A DNA stretch of 30,926 nt from SIG510 sp045540975. Lineage in GTDB: Bacteria > Bacillota > Clostridia > Oscillospirales > JAAYXM01. Below are positions 7,079 through 15,800 of the stretch, piece after piece. Under the pieces are notes generated by a model. The model did not search any database. It had not been told where the DNA came from and was given only the letters and a program-made list of their open reading frames with translations. The position numbers were made by a program, and so were the translations under genes. Positions within the stretch are counted from its first letter, which is position 1. The number at the start of each line of letters is the position of its first letter. The stretch is from contig JAZQIE010000117.1 of assembly GCA_045540975.1 (NCBI GenBank), forward strand, positions 1 through 30,926, given 5' to 3'.

Positions 7079-7183
7079 TTCCGGTGCCGACGCTTTCGTT
7101 TTATGAGCACTGTGCGGAGAGACGAAACAAAAAAGTTTTGCAAAAAAGCCTCGGAACATTGCTTTTTTTGGAAAATTGCAGTA

Positions 7184-7192
7184 TGATATAAT
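7184..7192 (+). promoter_or_regulatory. Extended -10 promoter for the EPS/c-di-GMP operon
   Basis: TGATATAAT (TG at 7184-7185, TATAAT at 7187-7192) lies 34 nt before the chosen ATG of the first gene. The -35 region is only a T-run (7163-7169), so this is an extended -10 promoter rather than a full consensus one. The absence of any other clear promoter before 30229 makes it the likely operon promoter. Confidence 0.6.
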
Positions 7193-7226
7193 ATGTATAC
7201 ATATATCCGAAAGAAGATGTTGTAAA

Positions 7227-9515
7227 ATGGCAAAAACTTATGAACGAAGCAGACGAAAGTACAACAATGTGGTTTACACCGTGATCACTGCGGTGCTGAT
7301 TTGTGTGTTATTTTTGATGACGATCATCTCGTTTTACAAGGAAGCGGAAAACGAAGCGTATGAGATGCTTCATCTGCAAACCAAGCAGATCAAAGACGAC
7401 TTGGTGCTGCAGATCAAGTCGGATAAGGAAAACCTGGTCACCATGGCAAACTTTGCGGCAAAGCTCTATGCGTCGGGGCAGGGATATGACCTGATGTTTG
7501 ACTCCTTCAAGCCAATCGGCCTGTTCTCGCGCATTGGGATTCTCAACCCGGACGGAAAGTTTATCACTAAGGCTGAAACCGTTGATTTGAGCGGGAGAAT
7601 CTCCTTTGAGGAAGAAGCACGCTTGGGAGATCACATCACCGGACGAACTTACAGTTATTCCGTCCCTGATGAAGAAGTGGTTCGCGCTGCGGTTCCGGTT
7701 GTGGTAGACGGGAAGACGGTTGCCATTATCTACGGCACCATCAAAATCGAAACCATCAACGAAAGATACAACAACATGGCAAAAGAACTGGATGCGCAGT
7801 TGTTTGTCTATGACAAAGAAACCGGAAAGTTTATCATCGACAGCGTTAATGAGAACCCGGGTGAACTTTCGGAGCTGAAATCCCGCGAATACAATGAGGG
7901 ATATTCTTACGAGGAACTGGTCAATACGGAAAAGGGCTTTTCCTCGTTCAAATCCATCCGCAACGGAGAGAATCTGTATCTACACTATTCCATCATCGAG
8001 CAGCTTGATTGGGGCATCATGCTTGCCCGCTATGAAAGCCAGGTGTTTGCGAAAACACATCAACTCTCTCAAAACCTGCTTTTGATCTTTGCGCTTGTGA
8101 TGTTGATCATCGGTGCGTATCTGCAGCTTGTGATGAAAAGCGAGAAAAATCGAAGCAGACTGCATTCGGAATCCTCTGCGATCCGGAAACTGCTGCTGGA
8201 AACCAATGAGCAGTATACCAATGTCACCGATGCGACCAAGCGTGTCAAAGAATTTGCGGGTGCACGGTCTGCATTTTTCTGTGATACCGACGGTGAGGAT
8301 TTCGTTTACATCAAACCCTCACTCAAAGAAAAACTCCTCACGAGTGAAGAGCGGACCTATTTCCAAGGGGAACTCTTCCGCTATGCCGCGAATATCCACA
8401 ACGCAATCGGCATGATGCAAATCACCCCGAATCGCCACCTCGCAAAGACCAATCCAAAACTGTATCAATTCTTGCGGGAGCACGGGATTTATGATGTTTC
8501 GTTTGCGATTATTGCGGAAAAGAGCAATCATGTGAGCATTTTGGGTACCATCAACCCGAACAAGAGCTCTCTTGCGAGAAAACTGGTGGAAGATGTCGCG
8601 GTTTGCTTCTCGATAGCGATGTACAATAAAAAGCACTTGGGAAAGACCGAACTTGCCGCTACCACCGATTCGCTGACCGGTGCATACAACCGTGTGGCGT
8701 ATAAGCGGGATGTTTTGGCACTTGACGCAGAGGGAAACGAAGATTTCGCCTGCATTTACATCGATGTAAATGAACTGCATCTCAGAAACAACAAGTACGG
8801 ACACGCTGCAGGCGATGCCATGCTGATTTATGTTGCAAACACACTCAAAGAGGTGTTCTTCGGGCGCCGTGTTTATCGTATGGGTGGAGACGAGTTCTTG
8901 GTGTTTGCGGAAAACATTTCGCAGGAGCAAATGAAACAGCATGTCGATAACTTGATGGCAGAATTGGAAAAAGAAGACTATCACGTTTCGATCGGTGTGT
9001 CGTTCCGCAAGCACAACATCTCCTGTGAGGAGTTGGTGCGTGAAGCGGAAATCAGAATGTATGAAGCAAAGGCGCAGTACTATCAGAAGAAATCGCACAC
9101 CAGCATTTCGGAAGATCACGAATTGCAATATGTGCACATCAAAACCGGCATCCGAGAAATCGACACCATGATCTCGATTCTCTCCGAACATTACAACGGA
9201 ATTTACCGCGTCTCGCTGGACACCAACCATGCACATCGGATCCTGATGCCGGCTTATCTTGGGTACAGCGAAGATGAGGACAGCTTCTCCAATCTTATGA
9301 CCCAATACATGAATGACTTGGTTCATCCGGATAGCCGCCGCGCAGTCATGAGCTTCTTGAATTATGACGTTATTTGGCGGCAGCTTTTGCTCGGAGAAAT
9401 CCCGTCTGTGACGTATAAGAAGATCAACGGTGAAAGCGTGGTTTTGAGTGTGCATCGTCTGACCGATGACCAAGACGCGGTCAGAGAAACTCTTTGGGTG
9501 TTTGCAAAAGAATGA
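7227..9515 (+). CDS. Membrane diguanylate cyclase with extracellular sensor domain
   Basis: The 762-residue protein starts at the ATG at 7227; the longer frame from 7176 would overlap the promoter. Transmembrane helices at about 15-36 and 282-302 enclose an extracytoplasmic Cache-like sensor of about 240 residues. A GAF-like cytoplasmic region follows, then a GGDEF domain at about 475-625 with DSLTGAYNR, the metal Asp in IYIDVN, and an intact GGDEF signature (about residues 553-557). The RxxD inhibitory site upstream of GGDEF is absent, so product inhibition is not expected. The last ~120 residues (NGIYRVSLDTN...YLGYSEDED...VHPDSR) look like a PAS-type domain. It is predicted to make c-di-GMP from GTP in response to an external signal. 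It is the first gene of the EPS operon. Confidence 0.9.
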   Translation: MAKTYERSRRKYNNVVYTVITAVLICVLFLMTIISFYKEAENEAYEMLHLQTKQIKDDLVLQIKSDKENLVTMANFAAKLYASGQGYDLMFDSFKPIGLFSRIGILNPDGKFITKAETVDLSGRISFEEEARLGDHITGRTYSYSVPDEEVVRAAVPVVVDGKTVAIIYGTIKIETINERYNNMAKELDAQLFVYDKETGKFIIDSVNENPGELSELKSREYNEGYSYEELVNTEKGFSSFKSIRNGENLYLHYSIIEQLDWGIMLARYESQVFAKTHQLSQNLLLIFALVMLIIGAYLQLVMKSEKNRSRLHSESSAIRKLLLETNEQYTNVTDATKRVKEFAGARSAFFCDTDGEDFVYIKPSLKEKLLTSEERTYFQGELFRYAANIHNAIGMMQITPNRHLAKTNPKLYQFLREHGIYDVSFAIIAEKSNHVSILGTINPNKSSLARKLVEDVAVCFSIAMYNKKHLGKTELAATTDSLTGAYNRVAYKRDVLALDAEGNEDFACIYIDVNELHLRNNKYGHAAGDAMLIYVANTLKEVFFGRRVYRMGGDEFLVFAENISQEQMKQHVDNLMAELEKEDYHVSIGVSFRKHNISCEELVREAEIRMYEAKAQYYQKKSHTSISEDHELQYVHIKTGIREIDTMISILSEHYNGIYRVSLDTNHAHRILMPAYLGYSEDEDSFSNLMTQYMNDLVHPDSRRAVMSFLNYDVIWRQLLLGEIPSVTYKKINGESVVLSVHRLTDDQDAVRETLWVFAKE

Positions 9516-9907
9516 AAGGGCGGAAACACAAATTGATGCTGCAACTTTTGAAATTCGGTGTGGTAGGTGTGATTGCCGCACTGGTGGATGTGGGCGTTCT
9601 TGTTTTTTTGAAAGAACTGCTCGGTATGGAGGTGCTTCTCTCCTCTGCGATTTCCTTTTGTGTTTCGGTGACCGTCAATTACCTGCTCAGCATGGCGTTT
9701 GTGTTCAAAGGGAAAGAGCAGAGCAAGCTCAAAGAGTTTGTCCTCTTTGTCCTCCTCAGTATTGGCGGGCTTCTGCTCAATCAGTTCATTTTGTGGGTCG
9801 GGGTCAGCTTCACATCGGTCTATTATTTGGTTGTCAAAATCTTTGCGATGGTAATCGTTCCCGTCTACAATTTCATCACAAGAAAACTCTTTCTTGAGTC
9901 GAGGTGA
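9512..9907 (+). CDS. gtrA: GtrA-family membrane protein
   Basis: The 131-residue start at 9512 gives an ATGA overlap with the cyclase stop; an in-frame ATG at 9494 is less likely. Four hydrophobic segments (FGVVGVIAALVDVGVLVFL, LLSSAISFCVSVTVNYLLS, FVLFVLLSIGGLLLNQFI, VVKIFAMVIVPVYNFITRK) match the four-helix GtrA family, including the conserved N-Y-x-L and N-F-x-x-R-K ends. GtrA proteins are thought to flip undecaprenyl-phosphate-glucose (or a similar lipid-linked sugar) across the membrane. A GtrB-like synthase (28492) and a GtrII-like transferase (12705) are encoded in the same operon, so the partners needed for side-chain glucosylation are present. Confidence 0.9.
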   Translation: MKGRKHKLMLQLLKFGVVGVIAALVDVGVLVFLKELLGMEVLLSSAISFCVSVTVNYLLSMAFVFKGKEQSKLKEFVLFVLLSIGGLLLNQFILWVGVSFTSVYYLVVKIFAMVIVPVYNFITRKLFLESR

Positions 9908-9913
9908 AACAAG

Positions 9914-10456
9914 ATGAACCGCGTGTTCAAACAAGATTTATACCGCTATTACGGCGAGAGCGGAGAGCCGTTTCTCAAACGAGTTTTTCGCCCGTTGGAG
10001 CTCAAATACATATCGGTGTTTCGCAAAGCCAACGGATGTAAGTTTTTGCCGCTGAAGCTGTTTTATATGCTAAGGCTCATGCGGCTTGCGAACAAAACAC
10101 AGATTCAAATCCCGGCACGCACCCGCATCGGGGAAGGGCTTTACATCGGGCATTTGGGGCGAGTGATCGTGCATCCGGATGCGGTCTTGGGGAAAAACGT
10201 TAATTTGGGAACCGGTGTCACGATCGGGATGGAAAACCGCGGAGCGCGAAAAGGCACCCCGACGATTGGCGATCGCTGTTGGATCGGAACCAATGCGGTG
10301 GTAGTCGGAAACGTGACCATCGGAAGCGATGTTATGATCGCACCGCTCGCCTTTGTGAATTTTGATGTACCGGACCACAGCATCGTGGTCGGAAACCCGG
10401 GGAAAATCATCCCGAAAGAAAATGCGACCGCGGAATATATTTGTAATCTGATTTGA
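9914..10456 (+). CDS. Hexapeptide-repeat acyltransferase (serine acetyltransferase-like)
   Basis: The 180-residue protein starts at an ATG behind GAGGTG, 6 nt after gtrA. It has an N-terminal helical part (to about residue 60). Left-handed beta-helix hexapeptide turns follow (IGEGLYIGHLGRVIVHPDAVLGKNV, GVTIGM, TIGDRCWIGTNAVVVGNVTIGSDVMIAP), and the protein ends with VVGNPGKII. This is the LbH fold of serine O-acetyltransferase (CysE-like) enzymes; homologues in polysaccharide clusters acetylate sugars using acetyl-CoA. The operon context favours O-acetylation of an EPS sugar over cysteine synthesis. The exact acceptor cannot be read from the sequence. Confidence 0.85.
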   Translation: MNRVFKQDLYRYYGESGEPFLKRVFRPLELKYISVFRKANGCKFLPLKLFYMLRLMRLANKTQIQIPARTRIGEGLYIGHLGRVIVHPDAVLGKNVNLGTGVTIGMENRGARKGTPTIGDRCWIGTNAVVVGNVTIGSDVMIAPLAFVNFDVPDHSIVVGNPGKIIPKENATAEYICNLI

Positions 10457-10468
10457 GGAGCTGACGAC

Positions 10469-11971
10469 TTGGGCAAGGACACACGCATCAAACGCAATTT
10501 AATATCGTCGCTTGTCTACCAAGTTGTGCTGATCTCGCTCGGATTCCTGTTGCCGAGGCTATATCTTGAAAACTTCGGCTCAGAGGTCAACGGCATTCTA
10601 TCCACCATCAAGCAGGTGTTTACCTATCTGGTGCTTTTAGAGGCAGGTGTTGGACTTGCCACCACCCAGGCGCTTTACAAACGGATCGGAGAGAACGATT
10701 ACAAAAGCGCAAGCGAGGTTCTCGCTGCCACCCATACTTACTATCTCAAAACAGGATTTGTCTATGCGGCAATCGTGCTCGGGCTTGCGGCAGTGTATGC
10801 CTATCTCATCCCGAGCTCCATCAACAGTCACGAGCTCTTTTTCATCGTATTGCTCAACGCAGTGCCTGCGCTGTTTAGTTATTTTGTTCAGGCAAAATAT
10901 CGGATTCTGATGGAGGTCGACGGGCGAAAATACGTCATCAACCACTCGGAAACAGTGCTCCAAATCGCGTCCAACGTGGCAAAGATTCTGGTGTTGGTGC
11001 TGACCGACAGTTTGATTCTGATTCAGTTGGTGTATTGCATCATCGCCATGATGCAGCTGCTCTTTCTGTATGTCTATGCCAAACGCAGATACCGTTGGCT
11101 GAATTTGAAAGCAACTCCCGACTTTACGGCAATCTCGCAGAAAAACTCGGTTTTGGTGCATCAGGTCTCGGGCATGGTATTCAACAATACCGATGTGATT
11201 TTGATTTCCGCGCTGTGCGATTTCAAAGCGGCCAGCATTTATGTAATTTACAACATCTTCTTTGCACAGGTGCAGAGTTTTATCACAAGCGTGGTCTCAT
11301 CATTTACCTTCGCGCTCGGGCAGATGTTCCATATAGACCGAGAAAAGTTTGACCGTTTGTTTTCTGCATATGAAACGGTTTATATCATGGGCACGTTTCT
11401 TATCTATACCCTGATGGGGGTGTTTTTGATGCCCATCATCCGCATTTACACCAGCGGAATCAACGATGCGGAGTACTTAAACCCACTTTTGATGTTTTTG
11501 TTTGTCGTGATGAATCTCCTCGCCAATGCGAAACTTCCTGTCAGCGGGGTCATCGAGTATGCGGGCGAGTTTGCCAAAACCCGCACCCATGCGATTTGGG
11601 AAATGGTCATCAACCTTACGGTCTCTGTGGCTGCGATCCTGTGCTTTGGCATTTGCGGTGCGATTTTCGGCACGGTTGCAGCGCTCTTTTACCGCACGGT
11701 AGTGACGGTTTCTTACGCAAACAAAACGGTTCTGGGAAGAAGTCGGATGTGTACCTATAAAATTATGCTTGCCAATGCCGCGGTGTTCGCGGTGACAATG
11801 GCGGTATTTTTCGTGGATACCTTCCGCGATGTTTCGTTTGGAAAACTGATTCTGTTCGGTGTTGTCCATTCGCTTTGGATCATCGGGTTGTATCTGGCGG
11901 TGAATTTTATGATCAACAAAACCGCGTTCCAAACGCTGCTTGAGTATTACAGGGGGAAACAACAGATATGA
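10469..11971 (+). CDS. Polysaccharide flippase, MOP/Wzx family
   Basis: The start is a TTG at 10469, placed about 9 nt after a GAGGAG site. The 500-residue protein is almost entirely hydrophobic, with about 12-14 predicted membrane helices. It begins with a short basic stretch followed by SSLVYQVVLISLGFLLPRLYLENFG, as in Wzx/O-antigen translocases. These flip undecaprenyl-diphosphate-linked repeat units to the outer face of the membrane. It is next to a glycosyltransferase gene, whose start overlaps its stop by ATGA, and the operon also encodes a Wzy-like polymerase and Wzz-like proteins. Substrate specificity cannot be told from the sequence. Confidence 0.87.
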   Translation: MGKDTRIKRNLISSLVYQVVLISLGFLLPRLYLENFGSEVNGILSTIKQVFTYLVLLEAGVGLATTQALYKRIGENDYKSASEVLAATHTYYLKTGFVYAAIVLGLAAVYAYLIPSSINSHELFFIVLLNAVPALFSYFVQAKYRILMEVDGRKYVINHSETVLQIASNVAKILVLVLTDSLILIQLVYCIIAMMQLLFLYVYAKRRYRWLNLKATPDFTAISQKNSVLVHQVSGMVFNNTDVILISALCDFKAASIYVIYNIFFAQVQSFITSVVSSFTFALGQMFHIDREKFDRLFSAYETVYIMGTFLIYTLMGVFLMPIIRIYTSGINDAEYLNPLLMFLFVVMNLLANAKLPVSGVIEYAGEFAKTRTHAIWEMVINLTVSVAAILCFGICGAIFGTVAALFYRTVVTVSYANKTVLGRSRMCTYKIMLANAAVFAVTMAVFFVDTFRDVSFGKLILFGVVHSLWIIGLYLAVNFMINKTAFQTLLEYYRGKQQI

Positions 11972-12702
11972 GGATTCCGAAGGTGATCCATTATTGCTGG
12001 TTCGGAAACGGAAAGCTTCCCGCGCTTGCCGAAAAGTGCATTGCAAGCTGGAGGAAATACTGTCCGGATTACGAAATCATCTGCCATAGCGAAGCAAATT
12101 TCGACGTTTCTCAAAATCGATATGCAAGAGAAGCCTATGCGGCGAAAAAATGGGCATTTGTCAGCGATTATGTGCGCTTGAAAGTCTTGTATGATGAGGG
12201 CGGAATTTATCTGGATACCGATGTGGAGCTCTTAAAGCCGCTCGATTCTCTGATTGCGGAGCACGGGTTTATGGGCTTTGATGATCACGGATTGATCTCT
12301 ACCGGCCTTGGGTTTGCCTGCGAGGCGGGAAACCAAGCGGTCGGCGCAATCCTTCGGGATTATGACAACATCCCGTTCCTCCGTGCAGACGGGACGTATG
12401 ATCAGACCCCGTGTCCGAATCGAAACACCGAGGTCTTAAAACAACTCGGGATGGACATCGCCTGCAGCGATCAAGTCTTTCTGGGGCTTCGGATGCTGCC
12501 GGAAGAGTATCTCTGCCCGATGAAATATGAGAGTGGGAAAAAGCACATCACCCAAAATACATATTCGATTCATCATTTCTGTGCATCGTGGACTTCGCCC
12601 ACCGCGAAACGGACCTTGTTTGTAAAGCGTCTCATCGGCGTGAAGTTATACGAGAAACTCTACGGAAAATTTTTACATAAACTCAACTGGTTGGAGTGGT
12701 AA
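11968..12702 (+). CDS. GT32-type glycosyltransferase (sugar-binding region with DXD)
   Basis: The 244-residue protein begins MRIPKVIHYCWFG, the hallmark opening of the Gly_transf_sug / GT32 family found in capsule and EPS clusters. The acidic metal-binding DXD motif is present in GGIYLDTDVELL (about residues 76-87), and SDYVRLKVLYDEGG precedes it. No membrane segment is visible, so it acts at the inner face on lipid-linked intermediates. Its ATG overlaps the flippase stop (ATGA). It probably adds one sugar to the repeat unit from a nucleotide-sugar donor; donor and linkage are unknown. Confidence 0.88.
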   Translation: MRIPKVIHYCWFGNGKLPALAEKCIASWRKYCPDYEIICHSEANFDVSQNRYAREAYAAKKWAFVSDYVRLKVLYDEGGIYLDTDVELLKPLDSLIAEHGFMGFDDHGLISTGLGFACEAGNQAVGAILRDYDNIPFLRADGTYDQTPCPNRNTEVLKQLGMDIACSDQVFLGLRMLPEEYLCPMKYESGKKHITQNTYSIHHFCASWTSPTAKRTLFVKRLIGVKLYEKLYGKFLHKLNWLEW

Positions 12703-12704
12703 CT

Positions 12705-14258
12705 GTGCCCGAAAAAACATTGGAAAAACTGAAAAAGACGATTCAGCCTGAGTGGAAGGCTTGCTTTTTCGCTGCACTTTTGGTGGGGTTTCTTGCGCAT
12801 TTTTACAAACTCACAAACCATCTCCCAAACTGGGACGGGCTGGTGTTCCGCTATGATCCGCAGAATATGCTGGGGCTGGGGCGCTGGTTTTTGCCGGTAG
12901 TATGTGCACCGAGTTCTTTTTACGATCTGCCGTTTCTAAACGGCATCATCGCGATTCTGTTTCACGCATTGGGTGCGGTCTGCATTTGTGAGGTACTCGG
13001 CGTGCGGGAGAAAACCACCGCAGGGTTGATCGGCGCGGTCGTCGTGTCGTTTTCGACCGTCACCTCGGTGTTGATGTACAACTATGTTGCAGACGGGTAC
13101 AGCATTGCGTTTTTCCTCGCTTGCCTTGCGGCGTTGTATCTGACAAAAGAAAAACCGAAATACTGGCTTGGCGCGGTGCTCATCGCGCTGACGACCGGGA
13201 TTTATCAAGCCTATGTCACGGTTACGATCATGCTGATTCTGCTGAAAATGATCGACAAAATCATTTACGGAAATGTGTCCTTTGGGAAGATCCTCAAAAA
13301 GTGTGCATGGATTCTTGCATCCGGAATTTTGGGCATGGCGCTCTATGCGGTCGTCCTCAAAGTACTGCTTGCGGTCTCTTCGACAGAACTGCTCGAATAT
13401 CAAGGGATCAATGATTCTGCAGCCCTTGCGGGGCTTGATTTGTTCGCCGCCCTCTATGTGGTGAAGGAAACCTTCCTCAGTTGTTTCTTTGATGCGTCAA
13501 ACGGGCCGAATGTCTATGTGATTCTCAACCTCATTGTTTTGGCAGTAACAGTAGGCTATTATCTCAAATATACCGTGCGAAACAAGGTTTACAAACACCC
13601 CGCCAATCTTGCGGTCGCGCTTTTGCTGGTGGTCTTGCTGTTCTTTGGCGCGGGTGCGCTTGCATTTGTCAATGCGTCGGTGGATTACCACAACCTCATG
13701 CGGATGGGATACGTGGTGTTTTATCTGTTGTTCCTCTTGATTTATGAGCGGGGGCAGGAGCATACCGAAACCCACACCGCAATCAAGCGCTGGATCGTGC
13801 TTGTACTTGCATTGGTCATCGTTGCAAACCAGGTGGTCATCGCAAACGTGAGTTACCACAAAGCACACATGGCTTATGAAAAATCTTACGGGGTTTTGGT
13901 GCGGATTGCAGACCGTATCGAGCAAACTCCGGGTGCCGATACGTGTGACAGATTGCTTGTGGTCGGTGCTTTGGAAGACAGCGAGGCATACAGCGTGAAT
14001 TTGCCTCCCGAAATCACCGGGATCACGGATGGGTATCTCATCCGCGCGGATGACGAAACCGTGGGACAGAGCGTTTTTTGCAGTGCACTGAATGACTATT
14101 GCGGAAAACAGTATGTTTTTGTAAGCGGGCAGGAAAAGCAAGCCATGCTTGAAACGGCTGAGGTCTTCTCCATGGGGATTTGGCCCGCAAACGATTGTGT
14201 GGCGGTCGTGGAAGATACCGTGGTGGTAAAGCTTGGGGCTGAAGGAGAGCATCAGTGA
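12705..14258 (+). CDS. GtrII-like membrane glucosyltransferase
   Basis: The start is taken as the GTG at 12705, 8 nt after GGAG (12693-12696); a GTG at 12696 is in frame but would overlap the previous gene and its own RBS. The 517-residue protein has about ten or eleven hydrophobic helices and a C-terminal extracytoplasmic domain of about 110 residues. Features fit the GtrII (Glucos_trans_II) family: PNWDGLVFRYDPQNMLGLGRWFLP near the start, where NWD and R are conserved, and SVLMYNYVADGYSIAFFLACLA. Such enzymes transfer glucose from a polyprenyl-phosphate donor to surface polysaccharide. The GtrA and GtrB partners are in the same operon. The acceptor is unknown. Confidence 0.82.
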   Translation: MPEKTLEKLKKTIQPEWKACFFAALLVGFLAHFYKLTNHLPNWDGLVFRYDPQNMLGLGRWFLPVVCAPSSFYDLPFLNGIIAILFHALGAVCICEVLGVREKTTAGLIGAVVVSFSTVTSVLMYNYVADGYSIAFFLACLAALYLTKEKPKYWLGAVLIALTTGIYQAYVTVTIMLILLKMIDKIIYGNVSFGKILKKCAWILASGILGMALYAVVLKVLLAVSSTELLEYQGINDSAALAGLDLFAALYVVKETFLSCFFDASNGPNVYVILNLIVLAVTVGYYLKYTVRNKVYKHPANLAVALLLVVLLFFGAGALAFVNASVDYHNLMRMGYVVFYLLFLLIYERGQEHTETHTAIKRWIVLVLALVIVANQVVIANVSYHKAHMAYEKSYGVLVRIADRIEQTPGADTCDRLLVVGALEDSEAYSVNLPPEITGITDGYLIRADDETVGQSVFCSALNDYCGKQYVFVSGQEKQAMLETAEVFSMGIWPANDCVAVVEDTVVVKLGAEGEHQ

Positions 14259-15100
14259 TTTGGTTTTGTGCTGACGATTACGGTTTGAACGAGGCATCTT
14301 CGGCGCGCATTCTGGAATGCGTCCGAAAAGGTGCGCTCAATAAAGTGAGTGTCTTTCCCAATTTGGGGAGGGTAGAACTGCAGCCCTTGTGGGAGGTGCC
14401 GAATCTTCGGGTTTCCCTGCACCTCAATTTGGTGGAGGGGTGCTGCATGGCTGAGACCGAAGCCGTGGGTCTGCTTGCAGACCAAAACGGGGCATTTCGC
14501 CATACCTTTGGCGGGCTCTTCCTACAAAGTCTCTTGCATCCGAAACAACTGGAAGAGCAGCTTTTCCGTGAGATACGGGCGCAAGTGCGCTTTTGGAAAC
14601 AAGCGCTGCCGCAAGGAGTACCGTTTTGCATTGACAGTCACCAGCACACCCATATGATTCCCGCCGTGTGGAATGCACTGGTTCGGGTGCTCCGGGAAGA
14701 GCGCATTCGTCCGGATTATATCCGCGTTCCGGCGGAACCGATTTTGCCGTATCTCAAAGCACCGACAGCGTTTCACCCGATCAACCTGGTCAAGCAGTGG
14801 CTGCTCAAAGGGTTATGGGGCATCAACCGCAAACGGGGAGAACAAGTTCCGACCGCATGCTTTTTTGGGATTTTGTTTTCCGGGAAGATGGACGAAAAAC
14901 GGGTGCAGCGGGTGCTGCCTCACTATGAAACAATCGCAGAGAACCGACAGATGGATTTGGAAGTGCTGTTCCATCCCGGGTATTTGGAAGATGAAGCGTT
15001 TGGGGACAAACACATTGTGTTTATCCCATTTTACCGTTCTAAAAACAGAAAAACAGAGTTTGATGCTGTAAACAAATTATCGGAAAGAAGGGGTCTGTGA
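14255..15100 (+). CDS. YdjC/ChbG-family carbohydrate deacetylase
   Basis: The start is a GTG at 14255 that overlaps the previous stop (GTGA). The 281-residue protein opens with WFCADDYGLNEA, containing the catalytic/metal Asp pair. It then has LRVSLHLNLVEG (His of the metal site) and FCIDSHQHTHMIP (second His cluster), which are the motifs of YdjC/ChbG/HpnK deacetylases. These enzymes remove N-acetyl groups from sugars, including lipid-linked ones. Inside an EPS operon it most likely deacetylates an N-acetyl sugar in the repeat unit or in a precursor. No signal peptide is seen, so it is cytoplasmic. Confidence 0.88.
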   Translation: MIWFCADDYGLNEASSARILECVRKGALNKVSVFPNLGRVELQPLWEVPNLRVSLHLNLVEGCCMAETEAVGLLADQNGAFRHTFGGLFLQSLLHPKQLEEQLFREIRAQVRFWKQALPQGVPFCIDSHQHTHMIPAVWNALVRVLREERIRPDYIRVPAEPILPYLKAPTAFHPINLVKQWLLKGLWGINRKRGEQVPTACFFGILFSGKMDEKRVQRVLPHYETIAENRQMDLEVLFHPGYLEDEAFGDKHIVFIPFYRSKNRKTEFDAVNKLSERRGL

Positions 15101-15780
15101 TGCCTTACATTGAGCAGGATCAGGTAGACACAAAGACAAGAGAAAAACTGGAAGCGATCATAGAAAAGTCCTATGGCTCGTACTGGAAAAAGAAACGGCT
15201 GTTTGACATCTTTTTTGCAACCCTGATTTTGCTCTTTTTCCTTCCGATCATGGTGGTGATTGCGATCATTATCGTGATTGATGACCCGAGTGCCGGGCCG
15301 TTTTATAAGCAAATCCGAGTCGGGCGCCACGGGAAAGAGTTTTATATGTATAAATTCCGTACCATGCGTGCGAATGCAGACCGGATGATCGAGCAGCTTG
15401 CCAAGCAAAACGAGATGGACGGGCCTGTGTTCAAAATGAAAGAGGATCCGCGCATCACTCGTGTTGGAAAGTACTTGCGGAAACTATCACTGGATGAGTT
15501 GATGCAGTTTTTCAATGTGTTCAAGGGCGATATGACCTTGGTGGGCCCGCGTCCTCCCCTTCCGAGAGAGGTGCAGTATTACACCGATTATCAGAGATTG
15601 CGCCTGCTTGTGACCCCCGGGATCACCTGCACCTGGCAGATTTCGAAAAACAGAAACGACATCCCGTTTGAGCAGTGGGTGGAAATGGACATTGAGTACA
15701 TCCAGACCAGAACATATCTCAATGATTTGAAAATCATGCTGAAAACACCGATCGTAATGTTGACTGCGACCGGACGATAG
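15100..15780 (+). CDS. Undecaprenyl-phosphate sugar-phosphate transferase (monotopic PGT)
   Basis: ATG at 15100 follows AAGGGG by about 7 nt and gives 226 residues; a GTG at 15097 is the alternative. One hydrophobic helix (RLFDIFFATLILLFFLPIM) is followed by the bacterial sugar transferase core. That core shows FYKQIRVGRHGKEFYMYKFRTMR, KEDPRITRVGKYLRKLSLDELMQ and FKGDMTLVGPRPPLP, then LLVTPGITC and a C-terminal ILKT-like end. This enzyme starts repeat-unit assembly by moving a sugar-1-phosphate onto undecaprenyl phosphate. It is the small WcaJ/PglC-like form without the large N-terminal membrane region. The sugar cannot be named from the sequence. Confidence 0.93.
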   Translation: MPYIEQDQVDTKTREKLEAIIEKSYGSYWKKKRLFDIFFATLILLFFLPIMVVIAIIIVIDDPSAGPFYKQIRVGRHGKEFYMYKFRTMRANADRMIEQLAKQNEMDGPVFKMKEDPRITRVGKYLRKLSLDELMQFFNVFKGDMTLVGPRPPLPREVQYYTDYQRLRLLVTPGITCTWQISKNRNDIPFEQWVEMDIEYIQTRTYLNDLKIMLKTPIVMLTATGR

Positions 15781-15800
15781 GAAACGTTGGAGTGAGAAAT

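Noticed and set aside
7176..7226. Earlier ATG for the diguanylate cyclase
   Set aside because: It would overlap the extended -10 promoter at 7184-7192, and the added residues lack family support.
7000..7226. c-di-GMP riboswitch in the operon leader
   Set aside because: Neither the GEMM-I conserved bases (GACGCAAAGCC-type core) nor a GEMM-II pattern can be found upstream of the first gene.
8319..9581. 420-codon open frame on the minus strand opposite the diguanylate cyclase
   Set aside because: Antisense to an intact GGDEF gene; the translated product has no recognisable domain or start signal.
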